A stretch of DNA of 18,101 nt from an uncultured Shinella sp. (GCF_946479415.1 NZ_CAMLFY010000093.1:1-18101); one strand, 5' to 3'; numbered from the stretch's first letter, positions 8,005 through 16,398 are shown. The notes: a model not told the origin generated them from the sequence alone. Numbers and translations are program-made.

Positions 8005-8391
8005 TCAGGCAGCAAGGGCCGGAGGCGCACGGCTGCGGAAAGACGCAGGATGATCCGCTACGGGCGCGCTGTCATCGACAAGGACCACGGCCACATTCGA
8101 GGCGACTTCGAAAGGGTAGAGCAGAAGGCCGACACCAGGAACGAGCGCCTTGCCGGCACCCTCGCCCTCCGGCAGGCCGGTCTTCGCCTTGGCGATCCGT
8201 CGTTCCGCATGACCATTGGCCGGGAACCACAGCTCGTCACCCGCCGCAGAGAGCGGCGACGGCGCGACACCGCCTTCGGCAGCCGTGCGCTGGGGATGTC
8301 GCGGGGCATCTCCCGGCAGCGAGAACTGCGAGAGGAACACGGTGAAGAGCAGCACGAGAAAGCTGACGGGTGCAAAACCCCGCTCCCACAT
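8005..8391 (-). CDS. Small hypothetical protein with an N-terminal membrane segment
   Basis: I do not recognise the family. The frame from ATG 8391 encodes 128 residues. Residues 7-24 (APVSFLVLLFTVFLSQFS) form a strongly hydrophobic segment after a short charged start, a signal anchor or signal peptide. The rest is hydrophilic with a second weakly hydrophobic patch near PGVGLLLYPFEVASNVAVVLV. GAGG (8400-8397) five bases before the ATG is a usable ribosome binding site, and codon use shows the GC-rich third positions of true genes in this window, which the overlapping frames do not share as clearly. It precedes secDF by 105 nt on the same strand and follows the ATPase gene by 170 nt. A role in export or envelope function is only a guess from position. 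In-frame extension upstream to TTG 8517 would add a low-quality leader and is not preferred. Confidence 0.65.
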   Translation of the reverse strand: MWERGFAPVSFLVLLFTVFLSQFSLPGDAPRHPQRTAAEGGVAPSPLSAAGDELWFPANGHAERRIAKAKTGLPEGEGAGKALVPGVGLLLYPFEVASNVAVVLVDDSAPVADHPASFRSRAPPALAA

Positions 8392-8561
8392 CCTTGCCTC
8401 TTTGCCGGTTCTACCAGTCATTCCCGTCCGTTTCTTCGAAGGCGGGGCACGGCGCGAAGCAGGGTTCGCAGCAATGCCGATGGTGCGCCAAGAACCATTT
8501 ACGCCCTGCCAAGTCAAGTTCAGGGGTTAACGCTTCCTTGCCGTGTTTAACGTTTCAGTCC

Positions 8562-11500
8562 TCAGAGATGATGGATCGTCACATCGGGGCATGCTTCGCG
8601 TGCGAGATCGCAGAGGTGCTGGTGGTGCGTGAGGTAGATCACCTGCCCGCCCGTCGCCATGTTTCCCATCACCCTGAGCGCATTGAGGGCGCGGCCGTCG
8701 TCGAAGGTCTCCATGATGTCGTCGGCGATGAAGGGCACGATCTCGCGGCTCGCGGCGATCTCGTGATAGCCCGCGACGCGTAAGGCCAGATAGAGCTGGA
8801 AGCGCGTGCCCTTCGAGAGGTCCTTTGCCAGTTTCGAGGCGCCGGAGGCCGCGTTGGCGACGAGGAACTCGCCCTCCTTCTCCAGCATCGTCGAAAGGCC
8901 GGCATATTCGCCGCCGGTGATATCGCGAAATGTCTTCGACGCCCGCTCCATCATGGCGCTGCGATGGCGCTCGCGGTAGAGCCGCAGTGCCTGCTCGGCC
9001 GCCAGAATGCCGGCGCGTGTCGCCATGTAGCGCCGTGATTTCTCCGCCAGATCCACCAAAGCCGTACGCCGTCGCTCCTCCAGCACCGCCGCCGCATCGC
9101 TGCCGGCGACCTTTGCCAGCGCCTCCTCGGCCCGCGCCCGCGCGACATGCTGTTCCTCGACCTCTTTGTCGAGACCATCGAGCCGCGCGGCGAGATCAAC
9201 CTTTTCGGCCACGAGCTGGGCCTCATCGACAACCGCCAGAAGCGCCTCGGCTTCATCGATGGTAGCAACGCGCATCTGCTGAACGAGATCACGCCCAACC
9301 TCGACGATGCGCCCACGAAGGTCCTCACGCTGCCGATGGGCTTCGAGCAGGACTTCGGCCTCGGCGAGGCTGTCGCAGCCGAGGAAAGTGAAGATTTCGC
9401 CAAGCCGCGCGGCCAGCACGGTGCGCCGCTCATCGAGCGCCCTCTCCTCGTCATCCAGCCTGGCCAGCATGTCGTCGATGGCTTTCGCCTTGTCGCGCAC
9501 CGTTCCGGCTTCGGCGAGACGGCGGCCGATGGCGGCTATGGTGGCGAGCGGGTCGTCCGCATCGAAGGGCTGCGAAAGCGTCGCGGCCAGCCGGCTTGCG
9601 TGATTGCCGTAGTCCTGTTGGTCCCGTTGCATTGCCGCGATACGGTGATCGAATTCGGCGCGACGCTCGACATTCTGCGCCAGAGCCTGCAATCCTGGCA
9701 GCAGAGCGGCGATGCGCTCCGGCTCGGCGGGAGCAGCGCCCGTCGCCAGCCATGTACCGGCGATTGCCTGGCTCCAGGCCTCCAGCCAAGCGGCGTCGGC
9801 AGCACCGGCCTCCTCGGCCGCCCTGCCCCGCGCCTCGACATCCGCCGTCGCGCGGGCGAGCCGCTCGATTGCCGTCAGTCGCTGCGTCTGCGCTGCCTTC
9901 AGGGCGTCCTGCCTGTCTTCGGCGAGGAACAGCATTTCCTCGAAAGTCGTGCCCTCCGCCACGCCACCTGACAGGAATTTCGCAAATCGGGTCGAGACAT
10001 CGCGGGCCTCGTTCTCGACAAGTCCGGCTTCGACCATCAGACGGCCCAGCGCCGCAGCCTTCTCCAGCGCAAGCGCACGCCGCTCCAGCCAGGTGGACAG
10101 ATCCTGAAGCGTGGAACCAGCCGGAAGACCTGCGCTTGCGACGCAAATGGCAACCTCATTCTCGGCACTCGCCACGACCTTCTCGAGCCGCGCCGTTTCG
10201 CGCGTGAGAATATCGAGCCGGGCGGCCCCTTCGGCGACGGAGCGCTCCAGCAGGCGGATTTCGGAGAGGCGGTCGGCATTGCGCAATCTTGCCTCGCGGG
10301 CACGGTCATCGTCCTGCATGCGCGCCTCGAAGACGGCCGCCGTGTCGCGGTCGAGACGGGTGAGATGGGCCTGCCAGGCCGCATCGCGCAGGTCCCGGAG
10401 TTGCCCGGCATGCTCTTCGCCCGCCGCCCCCGTTGCCGTCACCAGCGCGGTCAGCATCGCCTTGGCGGACGCGGCGTCGCGTTCGGCTATCGCAACCTGT
10501 TCTCTATGCCGGCGCAGCGCTTCCGATGCGGCCTCCTGCCGCCGGCGCAGGTCCTCCAGCGCGGATGCGGTCGGCACGGCCATGCTTTCCAGCGCGGCAT
10601 CCGTACCGGACCATGGGGAAAGACGCGTCCTGGCCATATCGGCCTCCTGCCGCGCGAGCGCCACAAGCCGACGGCTTTCCCGCAGGCGGGCCGGAAGATC
10701 ACCCGAGCGGGCGGCACGCAGGGCGGCGGAGAGCGCGGATTGCGTTTCATCGTCGCCGCCAGCCTCCGCCCCGGCAAAGGCTTCCGCCTTTTCACGCGCG
10801 GCCTCCCGCACCTCTTCCGCGTCCTTCAATTCGCGCCGGGCAATCTCGCGGCGCTCGGCAAGGGCTGCGCGGCGGGAAAGCAGGCCGGTCAGCCGCTCGG
10901 CAAGGCCGGCGGGCAACAGAATATCGGCGGGATCCGTCTGCGCCGGCAGGTTCAGAGCCTGGATGCTCGCGGCAATCGTCAGGGCGAGCCTGTCGCGATC
11001 GGCGATGCGGGAGGCGAGGTCCAGCGTGGCGGTGCGGAAGCGGGCCTCCAGCGCGGAACCGGAGAGTGCCGCGAGGTCCGCTTCCACGGCAAAGACCGCG
11101 TCGTCTTGCTCAAGCCCGGCCTGTTCCGCCGTGCAGCGCTCGCGCTCGCCAAACACCCGCGCCGCGCGGGCTGCGATTTCCGCCTCCTCGCGGGCAAGTT
11201 CGCCCGTCAATCCGCGCCAGGTTGCGGGCGGCGTTTCGCCGAGGTCGAAAGCGCCGAGTTCCATGCGCAGCGCCCGCAGACGCGCAAGGGTGGGCAGCGC
11301 GGTCAGGCAGCGTTCGGCCTGCTGGAGGGCGGCGCGCGCAACGACACGTGCCGCGGTCACCATCTCGTGGTGCTCGGCGGCGGCATCGCGTTCGCGCACC
11401 AGGATGCCGTAGTCGCGCGCCGCGATATCCAGCGCCTTGCGCTCGGCGGCGAGTGCCTCGATTTCGGCTTTCAACGTTGAGAGCCCATGCCGGCGGCCGG

Positions 11501-12032
11501 CGGGGCGGTAGAAGTCGTCGGCCTGGGCTTTCAAAGCGGCAAGGCTGGATGCCATGTCGGAGAGGCCCGAGCTGGCGGAAAACAGCATGGCGCCAAGTTC
11601 GCCTTCGCTTTTCAGAATGTCCTCGCCGCCCTTTTCAATGCTCTCGTCATCCAGCGAGAACATCGTACGATAGGCATTGCGGTCCATGCCGCCGAGTACG
11701 GAGGCGAAAAGCATATCCGGCAGGGGCCGGTCATCGGCGGTGACGAGCGAGGCCTGGTTGCGCTTCAGGCGATAGGCCTCGTGATATTCCGTGCCGACGG
11801 AGAAGCGGCCGCCGACACGCATCAGCGCATAGGGATGCAGGAAGCCGTAGGCGCTGGTGCGCTCGATGCCGAAGAGCACGTCGAGATAGGCGGAAAACAG
11901 CGTCGACTTGCCGGCCTCGTTGGGGCCGTAGACGAGATGGAAATCCGGCTTTCCCGGTTGCGCCGCGCCGAAATCGAGGCTGCGCTCAGTGAACTTGCCG
12001 TAGCGGGTGAGATCGAGACGGTCGAGACGCAT
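8562..12032 (-). CDS. yhaN: Rad50/SMC-like ATPase, YhaN type
   Basis: The 1156-residue product is a long coiled-coil ATPase. The N-terminal half-domain begins MRLDRLDLTRYGKFTERSLD and has a Walker A motif GPNEAGKST at 36-44. Residues from about 190 to 1000 are rich in Ala, Glu, Arg and Leu with heptad-like character, consistent with coiled-coil arms. The C-terminal half-domain has a signature-like LSKGTRFQLYLALR from 1072, a Walker B-like VPFIADDIMETFD with two acids at 1104-1105, and a switch histidine in IYLTHH (1133-1137). I see no central CxxC zinc hook of the kind found in Rad50 and SbcC. It starts on a TGATG overlap with the metallophosphoesterase gene, so the two proteins are probably subunits of one DNA-end-processing complex, by analogy with SbcCD and Mre11-Rad50. 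The symbol denotes family resemblance to Bacillus YhaN, not proven orthology. Confidence 0.85.
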   Translation of the reverse strand: MRLDRLDLTRYGKFTERSLDFGAAQPGKPDFHLVYGPNEAGKSTLFSAYLDVLFGIERTSAYGFLHPYALMRVGGRFSVGTEYHEAYRLKRNQASLVTADDRPLPDMLFASVLGGMDRNAYRTMFSLDDESIEKGGEDILKSEGELGAMLFSASSGLSDMASSLAALKAQADDFYRPAGRRHGLSTLKAEIEALAAERKALDIAARDYGILVRERDAAAEHHEMVTAARVVARAALQQAERCLTALPTLARLRALRMELGAFDLGETPPATWRGLTGELAREEAEIAARAARVFGERERCTAEQAGLEQDDAVFAVEADLAALSGSALEARFRTATLDLASRIADRDRLALTIAASIQALNLPAQTDPADILLPAGLAERLTGLLSRRAALAERREIARRELKDAEEVREAAREKAEAFAGAEAGGDDETQSALSAALRAARSGDLPARLRESRRLVALARQEADMARTRLSPWSGTDAALESMAVPTASALEDLRRRQEAASEALRRHREQVAIAERDAASAKAMLTALVTATGAAGEEHAGQLRDLRDAAWQAHLTRLDRDTAAVFEARMQDDDRAREARLRNADRLSEIRLLERSVAEGAARLDILTRETARLEKVVASAENEVAICVASAGLPAGSTLQDLSTWLERRALALEKAAALGRLMVEAGLVENEARDVSTRFAKFLSGGVAEGTTFEEMLFLAEDRQDALKAAQTQRLTAIERLARATADVEARGRAAEEAGAADAAWLEAWSQAIAGTWLATGAAPAEPERIAALLPGLQALAQNVERRAEFDHRIAAMQRDQQDYGNHASRLAATLSQPFDADDPLATIAAIGRRLAEAGTVRDKAKAIDDMLARLDDEERALDERRTVLAARLGEIFTFLGCDSLAEAEVLLEAHRQREDLRGRIVEVGRDLVQQMRVATIDEAEALLAVVDEAQLVAEKVDLAARLDGLDKEVEEQHVARARAEEALAKVAGSDAAAVLEERRRTALVDLAEKSRRYMATRAGILAAEQALRLYRERHRSAMMERASKTFRDITGGEYAGLSTMLEKEGEFLVANAASGASKLAKDLSKGTRFQLYLALRVAGYHEIAASREIVPFIADDIMETFDDGRALNALRVMGNMATGGQVIYLTHHQHLCDLAREACPDVTIHHL

Positions 12033-13300
12033 CAGGCCCTCTCGCCTTCGCCGCCGAGGCGCGCCAATACGGCATCCGATCCCTCGAGCGCGAGATCGGA
12101 AAGCAAGGTCTCCTCCGCCGCCTCATCGCCCGCCAGCAGGCTGCGCGCCTCCTTGGGCAACTGGCGCAGCACATCCGCCAGCGTCTCGCGCAGTTCCGCA
12201 CGATAGGCATGGGTCGTCACGACATCCTCGCGCATCAGCCGGGCGAGTTCGGTGACCGGCCCCGCATCGGCACCGGCAGCGGCGAGCGGCGCGGACACGG
12301 CGAGTTCCACGGCCTCGATCCAGCATTCGCCGAGCGAGGCGGCAAGGTTCTGAACCTCGCCGAGCAACAGGTCTTCATCGCGCCGCAAACGCCAGGCGAG
12401 CGGGGTCGCTCCCGTCATGGCGAGACGCGCGACGAGATGGGCGCCGTTTGCGACCGCGCGGGCTTTGGCCAGCGTGGCTTCCGTGCGATCGAGCATGCCC
12501 GACCAGTCGTCTATGCCGGAGAAGTCGACGAACAGACGCTCGAACACCGCGACGGCGATGGGACGCTCCTCGCAGGTGATGACGCCATCCTCGCCGATCG
12601 TGGCGAGCGTGACGCCCTTGGCGCCGCCTTCATTGATGTCACGGCCCTGCGGATTTCCGGGCATGACGATCCAGGGGCGTTCCTGATGCACGCGCCGCTG
12701 GTGGATGTGGCCAAGCGCCCAATAGTCGAAGCCGTGGGTGGCAAGGTCCGCAACGCTCGTCGGCGCATAGGGATCGTGGCGGCTGCCACCGGCAAGGCTC
12801 GTATGCAGCATGCCGATATTCACGGCATCCGCGATGGGTGCGCGGAACGTCGGAAGCAGCGAGGTCGGCGCATGCGGCTGAGCGAAGCTGACGCCGTGCA
12901 CGTGGATGTCCCGGCCGTTTTCCAGCGCGCCGGCTTTGACCGGTTTGCCGCGCCCGTCGAAGAGATGCACGTTGGGCGGAAAGGTCAGTTCGCGGGTGAT
13001 CTGCGACTGCGCATCGTGGTTGCCGCGGATGAGGAAGACGCGGATGCCGGCCGCATCCAGCCGCCGCATTTCCCCCATCAGGAAGAGCGCGGTGGCCATC
13101 GAGGTCTGCGCCCCATCATAGAGATCGCCGGCGATCAGTACCGCATCCACCGCTTCACCGATGGCCAGATCGACGATGCGTGTCAGCGCCTTGCGCGTCG
13201 CGCCGCGCACGAGGTCGCCGAGCTCGGCATTGCGCAGCGCCAGCGAGGAAAGCGGCGAATCGAGATGCAGGTCTGCGGTGTGGAGGAAGCGGAAAGGCAT
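12032..13300 (-). CDS. yhaO: Mre11/SbcD-like DNA repair exonuclease, YhaO type
   Basis: The 422-residue protein is a calcineurin-like metallophosphoesterase of the Mre11/SbcD/YhaO group. All metal-binding motifs are present in order: TADLHLD (Asp10, His12), AGDLYD (Asp59), RGNHD (Asn94, His95), MLHTS (His166) and GHIH (His198, His200). Two metal ions would hydrolyse phosphodiester bonds in DNA ends. The C-terminal part (about 270-420) is helical and likely contacts the ATPase partner. ATG 13300 puts the FLHTADLHLD strand at the usual N-terminal position; a GGAGG lies about 14 nt upstream, further than ideal. The stop overlaps the ATPase start by one base. The gene is divergent from marR across a 228-nt gap, and that gap must hold the promoter of this pair. 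Confidence 0.9.
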   Translation of the reverse strand: MPFRFLHTADLHLDSPLSSLALRNAELGDLVRGATRKALTRIVDLAIGEAVDAVLIAGDLYDGAQTSMATALFLMGEMRRLDAAGIRVFLIRGNHDAQSQITRELTFPPNVHLFDGRGKPVKAGALENGRDIHVHGVSFAQPHAPTSLLPTFRAPIADAVNIGMLHTSLAGGSRHDPYAPTSVADLATHGFDYWALGHIHQRRVHQERPWIVMPGNPQGRDINEGGAKGVTLATIGEDGVITCEERPIAVAVFERLFVDFSGIDDWSGMLDRTEATLAKARAVANGAHLVARLAMTGATPLAWRLRRDEDLLLGEVQNLAASLGECWIEAVELAVSAPLAAAGADAGPVTELARLMREDVVTTHAYRAELRETLADVLRQLPKEARSLLAGDEAAEETLLSDLALEGSDAVLARLGGEGERA

Positions 13301-13459
13301 GGCCGGACAATCGCCTCCCCCCTCTCCCGGGTCAATGCTTGCGGGCGAAAGGGCGCCGTTATGCAGGGAGAAATCACCCCACCCGGAAAAGGACGCCGAA
13401 AAGCCGAGAATAATGCTGGCGGCATGACCGTTCGCATTTACAGTGATCGTTCAATATAT

Positions 13460-13492
13460 ATGATCAAATTATCCGAAAAACTTCGTGATCAT
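13460..13492. promoter_or_regulatory. Inverted repeat upstream of the marR promoter, candidate operator
   Basis: ATGATCA (13460-13466) and TGATCAT (13486-13492) are perfect inverted arms; the palindromic TGATCA cores are 25 bp apart, and the right arm abuts the -35 box. The region is markedly AT-rich compared with its surroundings. MarR proteins commonly bind AT-rich palindromes beside their own promoters, so autoregulation or control of the divergent yhaO-yhaN pair is plausible. The repeat is seen; the binding is inferred. Confidence 0.4.
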
Positions 13493-13521
13493 TTGACATG
13501 GTCCCTCATAATACCTATATT
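13493..13521 (+). promoter_or_regulatory. Sigma-70-type promoter of the marR gene
   Basis: TTGACA (13493-13498) and TATATT (13516-13521) are separated by exactly 17 bp, a perfect -35 box and a near-consensus -10 box (CTATAT in alphaproteobacterial form). The expected start of transcription, 6-8 bp after the -10 box, is at about 13527-13529, on or beside the marR ATG. Confidence 0.8.
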
Positions 13522-13528
13522 CCACCTC

Positions 13529-14023
13529 ATGAGTAGCACGATAGAAATCTCCCAAGGCATGTTCAAACTCTACCATCAGGTCAGCCGCCTGGTGAATGAG
13601 TGCATGATGGACGAAGGTGTGTCGCTCGCCCGCAGCAAGTTCCTGCTTCTTCTGGAATGCCAGGGTCCCCAGCGGTCGACCGATATTGCCTGCGCCCTTG
13701 GTTTCGCACCCCGTACGGTGACGGAAGCGATCGATGGTCTTGAGCGCGACAAGCTGGTCAAGCGCGATCCCGATCCGAAGGACCGCCGTGCCAAGATCGT
13801 CTCGATTACGGATATGGGCCGGACCGTCATTTCGGCCGCCCAGCAGCCGCAACACAAGACGATCGAAGCGATCTTCGCCGTTCTGACCGAAGATCAGAAG
13901 CAGCATATGAAGGAAATCATCCGCTGTCTCAGCGAGAAGACCGACGAGCTGCAACGGGAACGAGACAAGAGCGCTGATGATGCCGGTGTGGCGCCTCAGC
14001 GTTCACTGCAAGCCGTGAGCTAG
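13529..14023 (+). CDS. MarR-family transcriptional regulator
   Basis: The 164-residue product has the MarR layout: helical dimerisation segments at both ends and a central winged helix-turn-helix. The DNA-binding part is RSTDIACALGFAPRTVTEAIDGLE (49-72), followed by a beta wing with DPKDRRAK (82-89) and the usual VSITDMGR. Such proteins are mostly repressors released by small phenolic or oxidising ligands; the ligand is unknown. I chose ATG 13529 because the strong promoter lies immediately upstream; an in-frame ATG at 13460 would place the promoter inside the coding region. There is no Shine-Dalgarno before 13529. The first methionine after it, at 13559, would shorten the first helix. It is divergent from yhaO and convergent with the phytase-like gene. 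Confidence 0.92.
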   Translation: MSSTIEISQGMFKLYHQVSRLVNECMMDEGVSLARSKFLLLLECQGPQRSTDIACALGFAPRTVTEAIDGLERDKLVKRDPDPKDRRAKIVSITDMGRTVISAAQQPQHKTIEAIFAVLTEDQKQHMKEIIRCLSEKTDELQRERDKSADDAGVAPQRSLQAVS

Positions 14024-14043
14024 TTTGAACATTGTGACAATCG

Positions 14044-14075
14044 AAAAGGCCGGGATCGTAAGATCCCGGCCTTTT
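14044..14075. terminator. Bidirectional intrinsic terminator between marR and the phytase-like gene
   Basis: AAAAGGCCGGGATC (14044-14057) and GATCCCGGCCTTTT (14062-14075) pair perfectly over 14 bp around a GTAA loop. U-tracts result on both strands. It lies 20 nt after the marR stop and about 67 nt after the stop of the convergent gene. Confidence 0.92.
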
Positions 14076-14142
14076 CATTTGCGTGTCCGGTAACCAGCTG
14101 CCCGGCGCCTCCCCTCAAAGGAAGACGCCGGACTGCCGATGG

Positions 14143-16335
14143 TTACATCGCGTTGATCGGGCCGATGCCGAAAAACAACGTTTCGCCGGAGGAATCGTCG
14201 ACGCCGTCATTGTCGGTCACGACGAAGCCGTTGCCGGCGGCGTCGATGGTGAAGCCTTCGACCTTGTCGACGACGTAGCCGTTGGTGGCCTTGAGGTCGG
14301 GAATGAGGTCGCGGACCTCTTCCTTCTTGATAACAGGCAGCGCGCCGCCGAGCTTGGCCGGCTTGAGGTCGGCAAGGGCGACGCGGTAGAGCTTCTTCAG
14401 CTTCGCCGCCTGGCCGATCAGGTTGTCACGCTCGATGATATAGGCGTAGTCGCCGTTTGCGGTGATTTCCGACAGGCCGACCCAGCCGCTTTCCGTCTTT
14501 TCGAGCGGGTAGCGCACGGCGCCCCACTCCTTGGACGACGGCTTGTAGGAGACGAGCTTCACGAAGCCCTTCTCGTCATCGGCCCATTCGCGCTGCACGG
14601 CCATCCACAGCGTCAGGTCGTCGCCTTCGCCGACACTGGTGATGCCCTCGAAGCCGAAGCGCTTTTCATGGGCGCGCAGCTCGGCGGGAATGGCGATTTC
14701 CTTGTCGATCTCGCCCTTTTCGTTCACATGGATGATGGCATGGGCGTAGAGCTTGTCGGCATCGCCTTCATTGGCAAGCCAGTAGCCGCCTTCACCATCC
14801 GGCGTCAGGCCTTCGCTGTCGAGTTTCTGGGCGGCCGCACCGTTGCGGGTGATGCGCAGCGCATCGACGATCTTCGCCGGTTTCGCGGTGGCGTCGATCG
14901 TGAAGATCGTCGGCTGCGAGGCGTAGAAGCTGTCGTTGACGGCGACGAGCGTGCCCGGCTTGTCCTTGACCGGTGCGAGGCCCGAAAGCGCGCCGAAGCC
15001 GATCAGCTCGCCGTCCTTCTCGGTGGAGACGATCTGCGGATAGGCGGCTTCGCCTTCGGCCCGCTCGAAGAGCATGACATGCGAGCGCGCGCCACCGTCT
15101 TCGACCAGGTCCGCTTCGTTGGCGGTCGCCAGCAGGTTGCGGCCGGGGATCGCGACAGCGCCTTCCGGGCTGATGCCCGACGGCAGGATCTGCAGAAGCT
15201 CGGGCTCGGCGCCGGTATCCTTGTAGACGCCGACGACCGAGGCACGCTCGGCCAGCACGAAGAACAGGTTGTCGTCGCCGAACTTGGCGGCCTCAAGGCC
15301 TTCCGGCTCGATACCCTTCTTGTTGCGCTTGTCCGGGTAGTGGCCGAGCTTGGCAATCTCGCGCTCGAAGGCAGCGCCATTCTCGTAGAGAACCTTGCCG
15401 TCATTGTCGAAGATCGTGAAGCCGCGCGCGCCGCCCTTCCAGTCGCCTTCATTGGCGACGACGATGCGGTTGTCGTCCAGCCACTTCACGGCGTCGGGCT
15501 CGCGCGCGACGTCCTTGATCTCGCCGGTGAACTTCAGCGCGCCGTCCTTCTTGGTATCGACGCCTTCCAGGCTGACCTTGCCGGCGGAGAAATGGCTCTT
15601 CACCGTGCCGGTCTTGCCGTCGAGGATGACGATGTAGTTGTTTTCCTGCAGCGTCAGGGCGACTTCGTCCTGGCTGTTGAAGGAGACGAATTCCGGCTCC
15701 GGGTCTTCACCGGCAACATCGGCAAGGCCGGTGAGCGTGACATGCTTGATCGAGCCGCAATCGACGACGCCATCCTTCAGCGACAGGAGGACGACGTCGC
15801 CGGCCGGCATCTGCGGCAGGTCACCGTCATTGACCTCTTCATCGCGCTCGTTCTCGATGGCGATGGCGGCGATCGTCTTGTCCTTGTTCAGCGCAATAGA
15901 GTCCGGCTGGCCGCCGAGATCGCAGGTCGCGTCAATCTTTTTCGAAGCGAGGTCGACCTGGGCCAGCACGCCCGACGGTTTGACGAAGCTTTCACGCGTG
16001 TTGACGGCGACGAGCGCCTTGCCGGCGGCAACGGCAACCGACGTCGGCTCACCTTCGAAGGAGACCGAACCACCGGCCTTCGGGGCCTTGGCGTCGGTGA
16101 TGTCGATGATGCCGATCGCCTTGTTCGGGCTGTCGGAATAGACGAGCGTATTGCCGTCTTCGGAAGCGGCGATGATTTCCGCCGAGGTCGGCGTCGCCCT
16201 GTCCTTGCCCTCGGGCAGGTTATCGGCAACGGCGAAGGATGCAATACGATTGAATACGGGCTCGGCGCTGGCGGCAGAGGCCACCGATGCGGCGAGAACC
16301 GCCGCAAAAGCAGCGGTGAGCGAACGGGTTTTCAT
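14143..16335 (-). CDS. Secreted phytase-like / esterase-like beta-propeller protein
   Basis: The 730-residue product is exported: residues 1-24 form a signal peptide (MKTRSLTAAFAAVLAASVAS core, ASA-E cleavage). The mature protein has repeated beta-propeller-like blades in its first half (ATPTSAEIIAASEDGNTLVYSD, GEPTSVAVAAGKALVAVNT, GQPDSIALNKD). The second half resembles the 'esterase-like activity of phytase' domain, with IEPEGLEAAKFGDDNLFFV, KLDSEGLTPDGEGGYWLANEG and RFGFEGITSVGEGDDLTLW. Acidic loops suggest calcium binding. It probably hydrolyses a phosphate or other ester in the periplasm or outside the cell, but activity is not established for most members. ATG 16335 follows GGAGGA at a good distance. 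A Pho-box-like repeat lies 46 nt upstream, which would tie it to phosphate starvation. Confidence 0.85.
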   Translation of the reverse strand: MKTRSLTAAFAAVLAASVASAASAEPVFNRIASFAVADNLPEGKDRATPTSAEIIAASEDGNTLVYSDSPNKAIGIIDITDAKAPKAGGSVSFEGEPTSVAVAAGKALVAVNTRESFVKPSGVLAQVDLASKKIDATCDLGGQPDSIALNKDKTIAAIAIENERDEEVNDGDLPQMPAGDVVLLSLKDGVVDCGSIKHVTLTGLADVAGEDPEPEFVSFNSQDEVALTLQENNYIVILDGKTGTVKSHFSAGKVSLEGVDTKKDGALKFTGEIKDVAREPDAVKWLDDNRIVVANEGDWKGGARGFTIFDNDGKVLYENGAAFEREIAKLGHYPDKRNKKGIEPEGLEAAKFGDDNLFFVLAERASVVGVYKDTGAEPELLQILPSGISPEGAVAIPGRNLLATANEADLVEDGGARSHVMLFERAEGEAAYPQIVSTEKDGELIGFGALSGLAPVKDKPGTLVAVNDSFYASQPTIFTIDATAKPAKIVDALRITRNGAAAQKLDSEGLTPDGEGGYWLANEGDADKLYAHAIIHVNEKGEIDKEIAIPAELRAHEKRFGFEGITSVGEGDDLTLWMAVQREWADDEKGFVKLVSYKPSSKEWGAVRYPLEKTESGWVGLSEITANGDYAYIIERDNLIGQAAKLKKLYRVALADLKPAKLGGALPVIKKEEVRDLIPDLKATNGYVVDKVEGFTIDAAGNGFVVTDNDGVDDSSGETLFFGIGPINAM

Positions 16336-16380
16336 GAAATCCTCCGGGATGAACGAACCCGGCGGTTCTGAGGCTTTCGT

Positions 16381-16398
16381 GTTACAGGCGCATGACAC
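16381..16398 (-). promoter_or_regulatory. Candidate Pho box (PhoB binding site) of the phytase-like gene
   Basis: Read on the minus strand the site is GTGTCAT-GCGC-CTGTAAC: two 7-bp half-sites, direct repeats, separated by 4 bp. The Pho box is CTGTCAT repeated with a 4-bp spacer, so the first half differs at one base and the second at one or two. It ends 46 nt before the ATG. I do not see a convincing -10 box at the expected distance, which lowers the confidence. Confidence 0.4.

Noticed and set aside
2797..8391. Both small hypothetical proteins start MWER, suggesting related genes
   Set aside because: The similarity ends after four residues and the rest is unlike; it is taken as chance.
5827..8550. 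A 907-codon open frame on the plus strand, antisense to secDF
   Set aside because: Its translation is dominated by Arg, Asp, Glu, His and Ala without any fold pattern, and secDF on the other strand is certain. Long antisense frames are expected in GC-rich DNA.
8526..8555. Two CGTTAA repeats downstream of the ATPase gene as a CtrA site
   Set aside because: CtrA sites need TTAA-N7-TTAA; here the TTAA blocks are 16 bases apart.
12209..13528. Long plus-strand extension upstream of the marR start
   Set aside because: It runs antisense through yhaO and through the marR promoter; the protein family begins near 13529.
14102..14132. CCGGCG/CGCCGG inverted repeat downstream of the phytase-like gene as a second terminator
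   Set aside because: The inner stem has several mismatches and there is no T-tract on either strand; the 14-bp terminator nearby is sufficient.
14083..16371. A 762-codon open frame on the plus strand, antisense to the phytase-like gene
   Set aside because: Same compositional artefact; the minus-strand gene has a signal peptide, a ribosome binding site and recognisable domains.
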